From NCBI RefSeq assembly GCF_009908295.1, contig NZ_JAAALO010000006.1, positions 1-64,000 on the forward strand: DNA of 64,000 bases, read 5' to 3'. The notes under the pieces were generated by a model. That model made no database searches. It saw only the letters and a program-made list of their open reading frames with translations, and was not told the DNA's origin. This document shows positions 47,243-55,878 of this stretch, piece after piece. Source of the stretch: Micromonospora rubida. Lineage in GTDB: Bacteria > Actinomycetota > Actinomycetes > Mycobacteriales > Micromonosporaceae. The translations under genes were made by a program, and so were the position numbers. Each line of letters opens with the position of its first letter. Within the stretch, counting starts at the first letter, position 1.

Positions 47243-47279
47243 TTCCGTTCCGTTCCGAGATCAGCGGAGCGGAGCGGAA
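47243..47279. repeat. triplicated TTCCG inverted repeat
   Basis: TTCCGTTCCGTTCCG (47243-47257) faces CGGAGCGGAGCGGAA (47265-47279) across 7 bases; 13 of 15 positions pair, the other two as G-T. Each arm is itself three 5-base repeats. It lies just downstream of the 47323 gene. Confidence 0.65.
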
Positions 47280-47322
47280 TGATCCGTTCCACAACGGGGT
47301 TCGAGGGAGCGCGCCTCGGTGC

Positions 47323-48267
47323 TCACGCACGAACTGCCGCGCGCACCGAGGGCAGGTGCCGGGTGAGGACCCGGGCGTAGTCGGCCAGGATGTCGGTGGC
47401 CCGGTCGACGTGGTCGTACAGGGCCTCGTACTCGAGCTCACTCTCCTCGTTCTGGTCTTCCTTGAGCTGACGTGCGGCGGCGAGGACGCCGTCGACCTCG
47501 GTGGTCGCGGCATGGATCTCGTCGATCGCCGACGCGGGCAGGCCGATACGGGCCAGCGCCTGGCTCAGCTCTCCGGCGGTGGGTAGAGCGGGCATCTGGT
47601 GGTCGACCCAGGTGCCGGCCCAGAGTCGGCGGAGCCGCGCGTCCGGGTCGATGATGTCGTCCGTGACCACCATGCCTCCGTCCGGCGAGGGTCGCAGGGT
47701 GAGCCCCGCCCGCGCGACGTAGTCCGCTACGACGGCACGCAGCCCGTCGTCGGGGAGGTGCGGGCCCGGTGTGCCGGCGATGGCGACGGCGAGTTCGGCG
47801 AACTGCCGCTCGTCCTGCGTGGGATGCGGCAGATGACTCAGCTCCTCGTCGCCGAAGATGGCGCTGGGGTCGGCGGCGGCGGCGCGGTACCCGCTCACGG
47901 GCTGGCCCATCGCGGCGGACAAGACGGCGTAGCAGGCGAGGTCAGCCCACCAGGCCACGATGTGCCGGCTGTCGTCGCGGAGGTCCCGCGCGGCACGGCA
48001 CGCGTGTGCCAGACGCACTGCGGCCAACGCCCGGGTCGGGTGGGGGCGGCTCCAGTACCCCGGACCCACCTCCCCCCGCACCAACGGTCCCTCGCAGTCG
48101 TCGTTGAGGACGCTCACCGCCTCTTCGACGGCGGCGCTCTCCGCGATGAGCTGCTCGGCCACAGCGGCGAGGCCGGTCAGCACGGCATCGACGGCCTCAT
48201 CGGTCAGGCTCTCTCCGGCGGCGGCATTGGCGGCCGCGGCGGCTCCGTCTTGACGCTGGTCGCTCAC
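47323..48267 (-). CDS. uncharacterised helical protein
   Basis: 314 residues, not recognised. Predominantly helical and acidic. LTDEAVDAVLTGLAAVAEQLI, an aromatic GYWSRPHPTRALAA, HIVAWWADLACYAVLSAAMG, a VVTDDIIDPDARLRRLW segment and an acidic coiled-coil-like C-terminus (QLKEDQNEESELEYEALYD). No signal peptide or obvious membrane span. GTG 48267 is chosen because GGGAGGAAG precedes it. It sits inside the remnant-rich duplicated region, but codon use looks normal, so it is probably a real gene. Confidence 0.7.
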   Translation of the reverse strand: MSDQRQDGAAAAANAAAGESLTDEAVDAVLTGLAAVAEQLIAESAAVEEAVSVLNDDCEGPLVRGEVGPGYWSRPHPTRALAAVRLAHACRAARDLRDDSRHIVAWWADLACYAVLSAAMGQPVSGYRAAAADPSAIFGDEELSHLPHPTQDERQFAELAVAIAGTPGPHLPDDGLRAVVADYVARAGLTLRPSPDGGMVVTDDIIDPDARLRRLWAGTWVDHQMPALPTAGELSQALARIGLPASAIDEIHAATTEVDGVLAAARQLKEDQNEESELEYEALYDHVDRATDILADYARVLTRHLPSVRAAVRA

Positions 48268-48450
48268 AGGCTTCCTCCCGAGGGTTGGGTCAGCCAGCGC
48301 TGGCTCCGGCTGACCTGTGCCAAGAGGAGATCGTGACCGAGAGGGCTCCCTTTCCTGTCGCACGTGGCGTCCGTCCTTGTGGCACGCCGTACGCCGGCCA
48401 GGGCCGCCACGCCTCCGGCCCCCCGGGCGCGCGGAGGCGACTGCTGCGGG

Positions 48451-49098
48451 CTACGCCGGGTCGCGGACCAGGACGTGGACCGCCCGGGCGGCGATGACGG
48501 CCGCGACGAGCACCGCGCGGCGGGGCTCCGGCACGTCGAGCAGCCGGTCCGCGCGCAGCGCCGCCAGCGGGGCCAGCCGGCGGTCGGCGAGTACGGTCTC
48601 CACGGCCCGCCGGTCGCCCCCGCCGACCAGGGCGGCGAGCGTGGCCGCCTCGGGCAGGAGCAGCCGGACGGCCAGGTCGGCCGCGTCGCCCAGCGCCGCC
48701 TTCGCCTGGTTGTCCCGGCGGCGGGCGAAGCGCTGCTGCGACCAGCCGCCGGCGGCGGTGCGCCCCTGCACGTACTTCGTGTCGACCTTCGAGACGACGA
48801 GGTCGGGCCCCTCGGCGACGCCGACCGCCACCGCCCCCTTGCGGGCCAGCAGCAGCCCGATCCGGCGCGGCGCGGTCGCGGCGGCCACGAAGTTGGCGAG
48901 GTCGTCGGCCGGAGGCGCGCCCGGCGGGGCGTGCAGCTCCGCGGTGGCGCCGTCGGGGGCGGCGAGCAGCAGCCCGTACGCCTCGGAAGTGGTCTCCGGC
49001 GGGCCGTGCCGATCGGCGAAGTTGGCGACCCAGCGCGGTAGGCGGGCCGGGTCCACCTCGACCCATCGGCCGCCGCCGGCGGCGGGTCGGCTGTTCAT
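48451..49098 (-). CDS. acVLRF1 family peptidyl-tRNA hydrolase (actinobacterial Vms1-like release factor)
   Basis: 215 residues, eRF1/VLRF1-like fold. KVDTKYVQGRTAAGG then WSQQRFARRRDNQ carries the catalytic Gln-containing loop, equivalent to eRF1 GGQ. Family members release nascent peptides from stalled large-subunit tRNA. ATG 49098 is used; an ATG at 49116 is in frame. A decayed copy lies at 45811. A lysE remnant lies upstream. Confidence 0.88.
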   Translation of the reverse strand: MNSRPAAGGGRWVEVDPARLPRWVANFADRHGPPETTSEAYGLLLAAPDGATAELHAPPGAPPADDLANFVAAATAPRRIGLLLARKGAVAVGVAEGPDLVVSKVDTKYVQGRTAAGGWSQQRFARRRDNQAKAALGDAADLAVRLLLPEAATLAALVGGGDRRAVETVLADRRLAPLAALRADRLLDVPEPRRAVLVAAVIAARAVHVLVRDPA

Positions 49099-49133
49099 TC
49101 GCCGACCGTACGGCATCCGGCGGCGCGATGGCC

Positions 49134-49166
49134 GGGGCGGGCGGGGCGGGCGGGGCGGGCGGGGCG
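49134..49166. repeat. 9-bp G-rich tandem repeat
   Basis: GGGGCGGGC repeated 3.7 times just upstream of the acVLRF1 start. A quadruplex-prone tract in the probable promoter region. Confidence 0.8.
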
Positions 49167-49263
49167 CTCTGCCGCGTTCGCCCCGCCCCGGCGGGGACCG
49201 CGCCGTCACGCAGCGTGGCGCGCAGCAACGCCCGTCGGCGAGAGCCCTCGGGGCGGGTCAGCC

Positions 49264-49330
49264 GCGATCGCGCCGACCGGAACCGCGACACCCTAGCCGG
49301 CCACCATCCCGGCGAGAACCCCGCCGTCAT
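49264..49330 (-). pseudogene. N-terminal remnant of a second LysE gene
   Basis: From ATG 49330, a one-base shift restores LAGMVAG, a TAG stop, then GVAVPVGAIA, against LAGLVAGYGVAVPVGAIA in the intact LysE (46718). So Tyr has become a stop and the frame is broken. The rest is deleted. It lies 166 bases upstream of the acVLRF1 gene, mirroring the other module. Confidence 0.85.
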
Positions 49331-49440
49331 GACGGAGGACGGCGGGTCGAGACGCAGCCGGACGAGTTCCGCTGTCGAGGCGCGGCGGGCGCGGCGTCGG
49401 CAGCGCAGACAGGGACCTGCATCGGGTACGCCTCGATCAC
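49327..49440 (-). CDS. short coupled open frame upstream of the lysE remnant
   Basis: A 37-codon frame, GTG 49440 to TGA overlapping ATG 49330 (ATGA). It is similar at both ends to the frame upstream of the intact lysE (VIEAYPM and VIETYRM; RPPS and SRPS). Confidence 0.3.
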   Translation of the reverse strand: MIEAYPMQVPVCAADAAPAAPRQRNSSGCVSTRRPPS

Positions 49441-49865
49441 GAGCCCACCATCGACCCTGCTCCCCCGCCGCCCAAGCATTTTCCTGGCCACCGCGCCGCC
49501 GGCAGCACCACCCCTGCCGCAGTCACGTTGCGTCACCTCCCCGCTCTGAGGGCCACGTCGCCTCGGTTCCTTTGCTTTGCTGCCCTCGGCGCAACACCAG
49601 CAATGAGCAGCCACTTCGCGTCGCAGGCCGGCACGAGCCAACGACAGGGCGAGTTACGCTCCGCAAGCGTTGCGTGGGGGGCAGCACGGCAAAGGGGCCG
49701 AGGTAGGTGCCCCGCAGGTCGGCGCGCCAGGCGCGGGGAACGCGGAAAGGCGGGGGGAACCCGGAAGACGTAAAGTCAGTGCGTTTGGCGCCTTGGCCGG
49801 CCTGCCCAAGAGCCAGCCGGGGCGGGCGGCGAGTGGGTGGGGCCGCCAGGGCGGGCGAGAAGAAA
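49441..49865. other. non-coding stretch between the LysE remnant and the suf operon
   Basis: No supported gene. Composition is less regular than in genes, without third-position GC bias in any frame. Contains short direct repeats of CGGGGGAACCCGG-like and GCGCGCCAGGCGCG sequence near 49735-49760. Probably decayed DNA. Confidence 0.5.
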
Positions 49866-49907
49866 GCGCCGCGAGCGGCCCCCTGGACGGGGGCGCGCTC
49901 GCGGCGC
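49866..49907 (-). terminator. suf operon terminator
   Basis: GCGCCGCGAGCG (49866-49877) pairs with CGCTCGCGGCGC (49896-49907), and an inner GCCCCC/GGGGGC continues the stem, 24 bases after the sufT stop. Confidence 0.82.
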
Positions 49908-49930
49908 GATGCGTGGTGCGGTTCGTTGGG

Positions 49931-50296
49931 TCAGACGTTGAAGCCGAGGGAACGGAGCTGGTCGCGCCCCTCGTCGGTGATCTTGTCGGGGCCCCACGGG
50001 GGCAGCCAGACCCAGTTGATCCGGATGTCGCCGACCAGTCCCCCGCCGGGGCCGGTGGTCAGCGCCTGCCGGGTCTGGTCCTCGATCACGTCGGTCAGCG
50101 GGCAGGCCGCCGAGGTCAGCGTCATGTCCAGGGTCGCGACGTTGTCGTCGTCGACGTGGACGCCGTACAGCAGACCGAGGTCGACCACGTTGATGCCCAG
50201 CTCCGGGTCGACGACGTCCTTCATCGCCTCCTCGACGTCGGCGACGGCGGCCTTGCCGCCGGCCGTCGGCGCGGTCGCGGTTTCTTCGCTGCTCAT
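49931..50296 (-). CDS. sufT: SufT-type metal-sulfur cluster assembly factor (DUF59/MIP18)
   Basis: 121 residues. EAMKDVVDPELGINVVDLGLLYGV and TLTSAACPLTDVIEDQ (the family's hyper-reactive Cys in TSxxCP) define DUF59; WVWLPPWGPDKI closes the domain. It probably helps deliver [4Fe-4S] clusters to apo-proteins such as aconitase. ATG 50296 overlaps the sufU stop by 4 bases; it is the last gene of the operon. Confidence 0.92.
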   Translation of the reverse strand: MSSEETATAPTAGGKAAVADVEEAMKDVVDPELGINVVDLGLLYGVHVDDDNVATLDMTLTSAACPLTDVIEDQTRQALTTGPGGGLVGDIRINWVWLPPWGPDKITDEGRDQLRSLGFNV

Positions 50297-50766
50297 GCCT
50301 TCACCTCCGGGCTCGCGCCCACCCCGGCGCGTGCCGCGGCGTCCTTGAACGCCATCCACGGCAGCAGCGCGCACTTGACCCGGGCGGGATAGCGCGCGAC
50401 ACCCGCGAACGCCACCCCGTCACCGAGCACGTCCTCGTCCGGCGTGACCTGGCCACGGCCGGACATCAACTCGACGAACGCCTCATGCACCGCGAACGCC
50501 TCGCCCGCGCCCCGACCGCGCAGCAGCTCGTGCAGCACGCTCGCCGACGCCTGGCTGATCGAGCAGCCCATGCCGTCGTACGAGATGTCGTGCAGCACGT
50601 CGCCGTCGGTGGCGACCCGGACGGTCACCTCGTCGCCGCAGGTCGGGTTGACGTGGTGCGCCTCGGCGACCTGGTCGGCCGGGTCCTCGGCGTCGCGCAG
50701 GCCACGACCGTGCGGGCGCTTGTAGTGGTCCAGGATGATCTCCTGGTAGAGCTGGTCGAGCTGCAT
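50293..50766 (-). CDS. sufU: SufU Fe-S/zinc sulfur-transfer scaffold
   Basis: 157 residues. LYQEIILDHYKRPHGRG, NPTCGDEVTV (Cys1, Asp), GMGCSISQASASV (Cys2) and ARVKCALLPW (Cys3) are the SufU zinc/sulfur-binding residues, with the ~20-residue insert between Cys2 and Cys3 that separates SufU from IscU. It takes sulfur from SufS and passes it to SufBCD. ATG 50766 overlaps the sufS stop. Confidence 0.95.
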   Translation of the reverse strand: MQLDQLYQEIILDHYKRPHGRGLRDAEDPADQVAEAHHVNPTCGDEVTVRVATDGDVLHDISYDGMGCSISQASASVLHELLRGRGAGEAFAVHEAFVELMSGRGQVTPDEDVLGDGVAFAGVARYPARVKCALLPWMAFKDAAARAGVGASPEVKA

Positions 50767-52070
50767 CAGTCGAACACCTTCCGCACCTGCTCCAGACCGC
50801 CCACCAGGGCGTCGATCTCCTCGGTGGTGGTGTACAGGTAGAACGAGGCCCGCGTCATGGCCGGCACGCCGAACCGGGTGCACACCGGCTTGGCGCAGTG
50901 GTGGCCGACGCGCACCTGCACGCCGAGCGAGTCGAGCACCTGACCCACGTCGTGCGGGTGGATGTCGCCGAGCGCGAACGAGATCGTCCCGCCCCGGCCC
51001 ACCGGCACGGTCGGCCCGAAGATCCGCAGGTCGGGCACGGCGGAGAGGGCGTCCAACGCGTACGCCGTCAGCTCCTTCTCGTGCCACTGGATCGCCCGCA
51101 TGCCGATCCCGGTGAGGTAGTCCACCGCCGCGCCGAGCGCCACGGCCCCGGCGATCGGCGGGGTGCCCGCCTCGAACCGGGCCGGCGGGGCGGCGAACGT
51201 CGACCCGGCCATGGTGACCGTCTCGATCATCGAGCCGCCGCCGAACACCGGGGGCATCGCCGCGAGCAGCTCGCCCCGGCCCCAGAGCACGCCGACGCCG
51301 GTGGGGCCGCACATCTTGTGCCCGGTGAAAACGATGAAGTCGGCGTCGAGGTCGACCACGTCGATCGGCAGGTGCGGCACCGACTGCGAGCAGTCGAGCA
51401 GCAGCAGCGCCCCCACCTCGCGGACCCGCGCGGTGATCCGGGCGGTGGCGTTGACGGTGCCGAGGATGTTCGACATGTGCACCAGCGAGACGATCTTCGT
51501 CCGCTCGGTGACCAGGTCGTCCAGCCCTGACTCGTCCAGTCGCCCCTGGTCGGTGACCGGGAACCAGCGCAGGGTCGCGCCGGTGCGCTCGGCCAGCAAC
51601 TGCCACGGGACGATGTTCGAGTGATGCTCCATCTCGGAGATCACGATCTCGTCGCCGGGGCCGAGCCGGAAGCGGGGATCGGCGTCGGCACGCGGCGAGG
51701 CGTTGGAGAACGCGTACGCCACGATGTTGATCGCCTCGGTGGAGTTCTTGGTGAACACCACCTCGTCCACGCTCGGCGCGTTGACGAACGCGGCGATCTT
51801 CGCCCGCGCGCCGTCGTACGCCTCGGTCGCCTCGGTGCCCAGCGTGTGCACCGAGCGGGACACGTTGGCGTTGTGCAGCGCGTAGTGCTCGGTGAGCGCG
51901 TCGAGCACCTGGCGCGGCTTGTGCGAGGTGTTCGCGCTGTCGAGGTAGACCAGCGGGTGTCCGTTGACCTGCCGGTCGAGAATCGGGAAGTCCGCGCGCA
52001 CCGCCGCCACGTCGAAGCGCGGCACGTCGTCGAACTGCGGCATCCCCTCGGGGATCGTGATGGTGGTCAT
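50766..52070 (-). CDS. sufS: SufS cysteine desulfurase
   Basis: 434 residues, class V PLP enzyme. YLDSANTSHKP at the start, HHSNIVPWQ, FTGHKMCGPTG with the PLP-Lys (about 250), VRVGHHCAKPVC with the active-site Cys (about 391). It turns cysteine into alanine and a persulfide handed to SufU. Between sufC (21-base gap) and sufU. Confidence 0.96.
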   Translation of the reverse strand: MTTITIPEGMPQFDDVPRFDVAAVRADFPILDRQVNGHPLVYLDSANTSHKPRQVLDALTEHYALHNANVSRSVHTLGTEATEAYDGARAKIAAFVNAPSVDEVVFTKNSTEAINIVAYAFSNASPRADADPRFRLGPGDEIVISEMEHHSNIVPWQLLAERTGATLRWFPVTDQGRLDESGLDDLVTERTKIVSLVHMSNILGTVNATARITARVREVGALLLLDCSQSVPHLPIDVVDLDADFIVFTGHKMCGPTGVGVLWGRGELLAAMPPVFGGGSMIETVTMAGSTFAAPPARFEAGTPPIAGAVALGAAVDYLTGIGMRAIQWHEKELTAYALDALSAVPDLRIFGPTVPVGRGGTISFALGDIHPHDVGQVLDSLGVQVRVGHHCAKPVCTRFGVPAMTRASFYLYTTTEEIDALVGGLEQVRKVFD

Positions 52071-52091
52071 CTGGGTGACCGGCCCCTTCCC

Positions 52092-52865
52092 TCAGGCCCG
52101 CGCCGAGCCGGCCCCGGCGATATACCGCTCGTAGCCCTCGGCCTCAAGCTTGTCGGCCAGCTCCGGGCCGCCCTGCTCGACGATCCGGCCGGCGACGAAG
52201 ACGTGCACGAAGTCCGGCTTGATGTAGCGCAGGATACGCGTGTAGTGGGTGATCAGCAGCAGGCCGGTGTCGCCGGTGTCGCGGACCCGGTTCACGCCCT
52301 CGCTGACCACCCGCAGCGCGTCGACGTCGAGGCCGGAGTCGGTCTCGTCGAGGATCGCGATCTTCGGCTTGAGCAGCTCGAGCTGCACGATCTCGTGCCG
52401 CTTCTTCTCGCCGCCGGAGAAGCCCTCGTTGACGTTGCGCTGGGCGAACGCCGGGTCCATCTGGAGGCGCTCCATCGCGCCGCGCAGCTCGCCGCCCCAG
52501 GTGCGCAGCTTCGGCGCCGTGCCGTCGATCGCGGTCTTGGCGGTACGCAGGAAGTTGGCCACCGAGACGCCGGGCACCTCGACCGGGTACTGCATGGCGA
52601 GGAAGAGCCCGGCGCGGGCCCGCTCGTCGACGGACATGGCGAGCACGTCCTCGCCGTCCAGGGTCACCGAGCCGCCGGTGATCTCGTACTTCGGGTGGCC
52701 GGCGATGGAGTACGCCAGGGTGGACTTGCCGGAGCCGTTCGGGCCCATGATGGCGTGGGTCTCACCCGAACCAACCGTCAGGTCTACCCCGTCGAGGATC
52801 GGCTTGAGCTGACCCTCGGGCAGCTTGACCGACACCTTCAGGTCGCGGATCTCCAGGGTGCTCAT
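52092..52865 (-). CDS. sufC: SufC ATPase
   Basis: 257 residues. Walker A GPNGSGKSTLAYSI, signature FSGGEKKRHE, Walker B IAILDETDSGLD. It is the ABC-type ATPase that drives conformational change in the SufBCD scaffold. ATG 52865 overlaps the preceding Rieske stop by one base. Confidence 0.96.
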   Translation of the reverse strand: MSTLEIRDLKVSVKLPEGQLKPILDGVDLTVGSGETHAIMGPNGSGKSTLAYSIAGHPKYEITGGSVTLDGEDVLAMSVDERARAGLFLAMQYPVEVPGVSVANFLRTAKTAIDGTAPKLRTWGGELRGAMERLQMDPAFAQRNVNEGFSGGEKKRHEIVQLELLKPKIAILDETDSGLDVDALRVVSEGVNRVRDTGDTGLLLITHYTRILRYIKPDFVHVFVAGRIVEQGGPELADKLEAEGYERYIAGAGSARA

Positions 52866-53212
52866 TATCGGGTCACTCCATTGCTCGGCATCGGGCGGCC
52901 GTCGGCGCCCACGGGAAGGTAGATGTCGCCGTCGCGGATCTCGACGGCGTACACGGGAACGGGTTCGGTGGCGGGCAGCCCGGTCGGATCACCCGTACGC
53001 AGGTCGAAACGGGAGCCGTGCAGCCAGCATTCCAGCGTGCAGCCCTCGACCTCGCCCTCGGAGAGGGCGACCGCGGCGTGCGAGCACTCGTCGTGCACGG
53101 CGTAGAACCGGTCGTCCTCGCCGTGCACGAGGGCTACCTGCGTGCCGTCGACGTCGGCGCTGATCACCGTGCCCTTCGGCACGTCCTCGGTGGCACAGAT
53201 CCGGATCATCAT
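52865..53212 (-). CDS. Rieske-type ferredoxin in the suf operon
   Basis: 115 residues, [2Fe-2S] Rieske domain: HDECSHA (Cys-x-His) and CTLECWLHGSRFD (Cys-x2-His). Small soluble Rieske proteins sit at this place in many actinobacterial suf operons and probably donate electrons for assembly or to a partner oxygenase. ATG 53212 overlaps the sufD stop (ATGA). Confidence 0.92.
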   Translation of the reverse strand: MMIRICATEDVPKGTVISADVDGTQVALVHGEDDRFYAVHDECSHAAVALSEGEVEGCTLECWLHGSRFDLRTGDPTGLPATEPVPVYAVEIRDGDIYLPVGADGRPMPSNGVTR

Positions 53213-54351
53213 GCGCCCGCCCGGGCCAGCCGGGCCTCGATCGCGTCGCCGAGCCGCACGCGCAGCTCCTCGACCGGGATCTTGTTGATCAGCTCGGCGA
53301 AGAAGCCGCGGACCACCAGGCGGCGGGCCTCGTCCTCCGGGATGCCCCGGGCCATCAGGTAGAACAGCTGCTCGTCGTCGAAGCGGCCGGTCGCGCTGGC
53401 GTGCCCGGCACCGGCGATCTCGCCGGTCTCGATCTCCAGGTTCGGCACGGAGTCGGCCCGGGCGCCGTCGCTGAGCAGCAGGTTCCGGTTGATCTCGTAC
53501 GTGTCGGTGCCGGTCGCCTCGGCCCGGATCAGCACGTCACCCACCCAGACCGTGTGCGCGTCCGCGCCCTGCAACGCGCCCCGGTAGCCGACGTAGCTGC
53601 GGCAGTCCGGCACGTTGTGGTCGACGAGCTGGCGGTGCTCCAGGTGCTGGCCGCCGTCGGCGAAGTAGACGCCGTACAGCTCGGCCTCGCCGCCGCGCCC
53701 GGTGTACTCCACCGAGGTGTACTGCCGGACCAGGTCGCCGCCGAGGCTGACCTGGATGTGCACCACCTTGGCGTCCCGGCCGAGCTTCACCCTCAGGTGC
53801 TGGGCCTGCACCGCGTCGGCGGCCCAGTCGGCCACGGTGACCAGGGTCAGCTTCGCCCCGTCGGCCACCGACACCTCGACGTTGTCGGCGAGGGTCGCCG
53901 AGCCGACGTGCTCCAGCACCAGGGTCACCTCGGCGAACCGGCCCACGTCGACGAAGGTGTGCCCGAACGCCAGGTGCTCGGCGGCGTCGCCGACCACCCG
54001 CAGGCCCACCGGCTCGCCGACCACCGCGTCGCGGGCGACCTCCACCAGCAGCGCCTCGCCGGCCCCGCCGTACGCCAGGGCGCTGACCCGGTCGACCGGG
54101 GTGAGTACGCTGCCGACCCGCGGGTCGTCCTTGCCGATCCGGGAGACGGTGACGCCGGAGGGCAGGTCGCCGTGCTCGTGCCGGACCGCGCCGGTCGCGG
54201 CCTGGGCCTCGCCGACCAGCCCGCGCAGCCGCTTGAGCGGGGTGAAGCGCCACTCCTCCTCCAGGCCGGTGAGGGCCGGGAAGTCGGCGACGTCGTACGA
54301 GCGGAGCGCCTGCGACTTGGTGCTGGGCGGCGCGGAAGCCTGGGTAGTCAT
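53209..54351 (-). CDS. sufD: SufD scaffold subunit
   Basis: 380 residues. The N-terminal helical part (RSYDVADFPALTGLEEEWRFTPL, in part) and the C-terminal beta-helix (HASATGRFDDEQLFYLMARGIPEDEARRLVVRGFFAELI) follow SufD; within it the conserved His of GHASATG is present. It pairs with SufB to form the scaffold on which clusters are built. 96 bases after the sufB stop. Confidence 0.95.
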   Translation of the reverse strand: MTTQASAPPSTKSQALRSYDVADFPALTGLEEEWRFTPLKRLRGLVGEAQAATGAVRHEHGDLPSGVTVSRIGKDDPRVGSVLTPVDRVSALAYGGAGEALLVEVARDAVVGEPVGLRVVGDAAEHLAFGHTFVDVGRFAEVTLVLEHVGSATLADNVEVSVADGAKLTLVTVADWAADAVQAQHLRVKLGRDAKVVHIQVSLGGDLVRQYTSVEYTGRGGEAELYGVYFADGGQHLEHRQLVDHNVPDCRSYVGYRGALQGADAHTVWVGDVLIRAEATGTDTYEINRNLLLSDGARADSVPNLEIETGEIAGAGHASATGRFDDEQLFYLMARGIPEDEARRLVVRGFFAELINKIPVEELRVRLGDAIEARLARAGA

Positions 54352-54447
54352 CTCTTCCTTGGTCTGCTCTGCGAAGACGGTGTCATTAACCGGAGGGCGG
54401 GTTGGGCTGGTCGCGGCGCGGCGCGACGGGTCGGGGCCGCGCCGGGG

Positions 54448-55878
54448 TCAGCCGACCGCGCCCTCCATCTGGAGTTCGATCAGGCGGTTCAGCTCCAGGG
54501 CGTACTCCATCGGGAGCTCCTTGGCGACCGGCTCGATGAAGCCTCGGACGATCATCGCCATCGCCTCGTCCTCGCTCAGGCCCCGGCTCATCAGGTAGAA
54601 GAGCTGGTCGTCGCTGATCTTGGAGACGGTCGCCTCGTGCCCCATCGACACGTCGTCCTCACGGATGTCGACGTACGGGTAGGTGTCCGAGCGGGAGATG
54701 GTGTCGACCAGCAGCGCGTCGCACTTGACCGTGCTGCGGCTGTGGTGCGAGCCCTCCAGCACCTGCACCAGGCCCCGGTACGAGGTGCGGCCGCCGCCCC
54801 GGGCGATCGACTTGGAGATGATGGTGGAGGAGGTGTGCGGCGCGGCGTGCACCATCTTGGCGCCGGCGTCCTGGTGCTGGCCCTCGCCGGCCATCGCCAC
54901 CGAGAGCACCTCGCCCTTGGCGTGCTCGCCGGTCATGTAGACCGCCGGGTACTTCATGGTGACCTTGGAGCCGATGTTGCCGTCGACCCACTCCATGGTC
55001 GCGCCCTCGTGGCACACGGCCCGCTTGGTGACCAGGTTGTAGACGTTGTTCGACCAGTTCTGGATGGTCGTGTAGCGGCACCGGGCGTTCTTCTTGACGA
55101 TGATCTCCACGACCGCGCTGTGCAGCGAGTCGGACGAGTACAGCGGCGCGGTGCAGCCCTCGACGTAGTGCACGTACGCGCCCTCGTCGACGATGATCAG
55201 CGTCCGCTCGAACTGGCCCATGTTCTCGGTGTTGATCCGGAAGTACGCCTGGAGCGGGATCTCCACCTGCACCCCCTTCGGCACGTAGATGAACGAGCCG
55301 CCGGACCACACGGAGGTGTTCAGCGCGGCGAACTTGTTGTCGCCGACCGGGATCACCGTGCCGAAGTACTCCTTGAAGACGTCCTCGTGCTCCTTGAGCG
55401 CGGTGTCGGTGTCCAGGAACAGGACGCCCTGCTCCTCAAGGTCCTCGCGGATCTTGTGGTAGACGACCTCGGACTCGTACTGTGCCGCGACGCCGGCGAC
55501 CAGCCGCTGCTTCTCCGCCTCGGGGATGCCCAGCCGGTCGTACGTGTTCTTGATGTCCTCGGGCAGGTCCTCCCAGCTGGTGGCCTGCTTCTCCGTGGAC
55601 CGGACGAAGTACTTGATGTTGTCGAAGTCGATCCCGGTGAGATCGGCGCCCCACGCCGGCATCGGCTTGCGGCCGAACAGCCGCAGGCCCTTCAGGCGCA
55701 GGTCGAGCATCCAGGCGGGCTCGCTCTTCTTCGCCGAGATGTCCCGCACCACAGCCTCGTTGAGGCCGCGCTGGGCGGTGGCGCCGGCGACGTCGGAGTC
55801 GGCCCAGCCGTACTCGTAGCGACCGAGGGCGGCGAGCTGCTCCTCCTGGGTCAAAGGCTGGACGATCTGCTCGGTCAT
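54448..55878 (-). CDS. sufB: SufB scaffold subunit
   Basis: 476 residues. EPAWMLDLRLKGL, YFVRSTEKQATSW, EGCTAPLYSSDSLHSAVVE (the sulfur-accepting Cys in EGCTAP), KNARCRYTTIQNW and GHEATVSKISDDQLFYLMSRGLSE are standard SufB blocks. It receives sulfur and, with SufC and SufD, assembles clusters. No intein, unlike some mycobacterial SufB. ATG 55878 overlaps the sufR stop (ATGA). Confidence 0.97.
   Translation of the reverse strand: MTEQIVQPLTQEEQLAALGRYEYGWADSDVAGATAQRGLNEAVVRDISAKKSEPAWMLDLRLKGLRLFGRKPMPAWGADLTGIDFDNIKYFVRSTEKQATSWEDLPEDIKNTYDRLGIPEAEKQRLVAGVAAQYESEVVYHKIREDLEEQGVLFLDTDTALKEHEDVFKEYFGTVIPVGDNKFAALNTSVWSGGSFIYVPKGVQVEIPLQAYFRINTENMGQFERTLIIVDEGAYVHYVEGCTAPLYSSDSLHSAVVEIIVKKNARCRYTTIQNWSNNVYNLVTKRAVCHEGATMEWVDGNIGSKVTMKYPAVYMTGEHAKGEVLSVAMAGEGQHQDAGAKMVHAAPHTSSTIISKSIARGGGRTSYRGLVQVLEGSHHSRSTVKCDALLVDTISRSDTYPYVDIREDDVSMGHEATVSKISDDQLFYLMSRGLSEDEAMAMIVRGFIEPVAKELPMEYALELNRLIELQMEGAVG

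Noticed and set aside
48333..48497. Short + strand frame with a good AGAGGAG site before GTG 48333
   Set aside because: Pro/Arg/Gly-rich, no similarity or composition support, partly opposite acVLRF1; the SD match may be chance.
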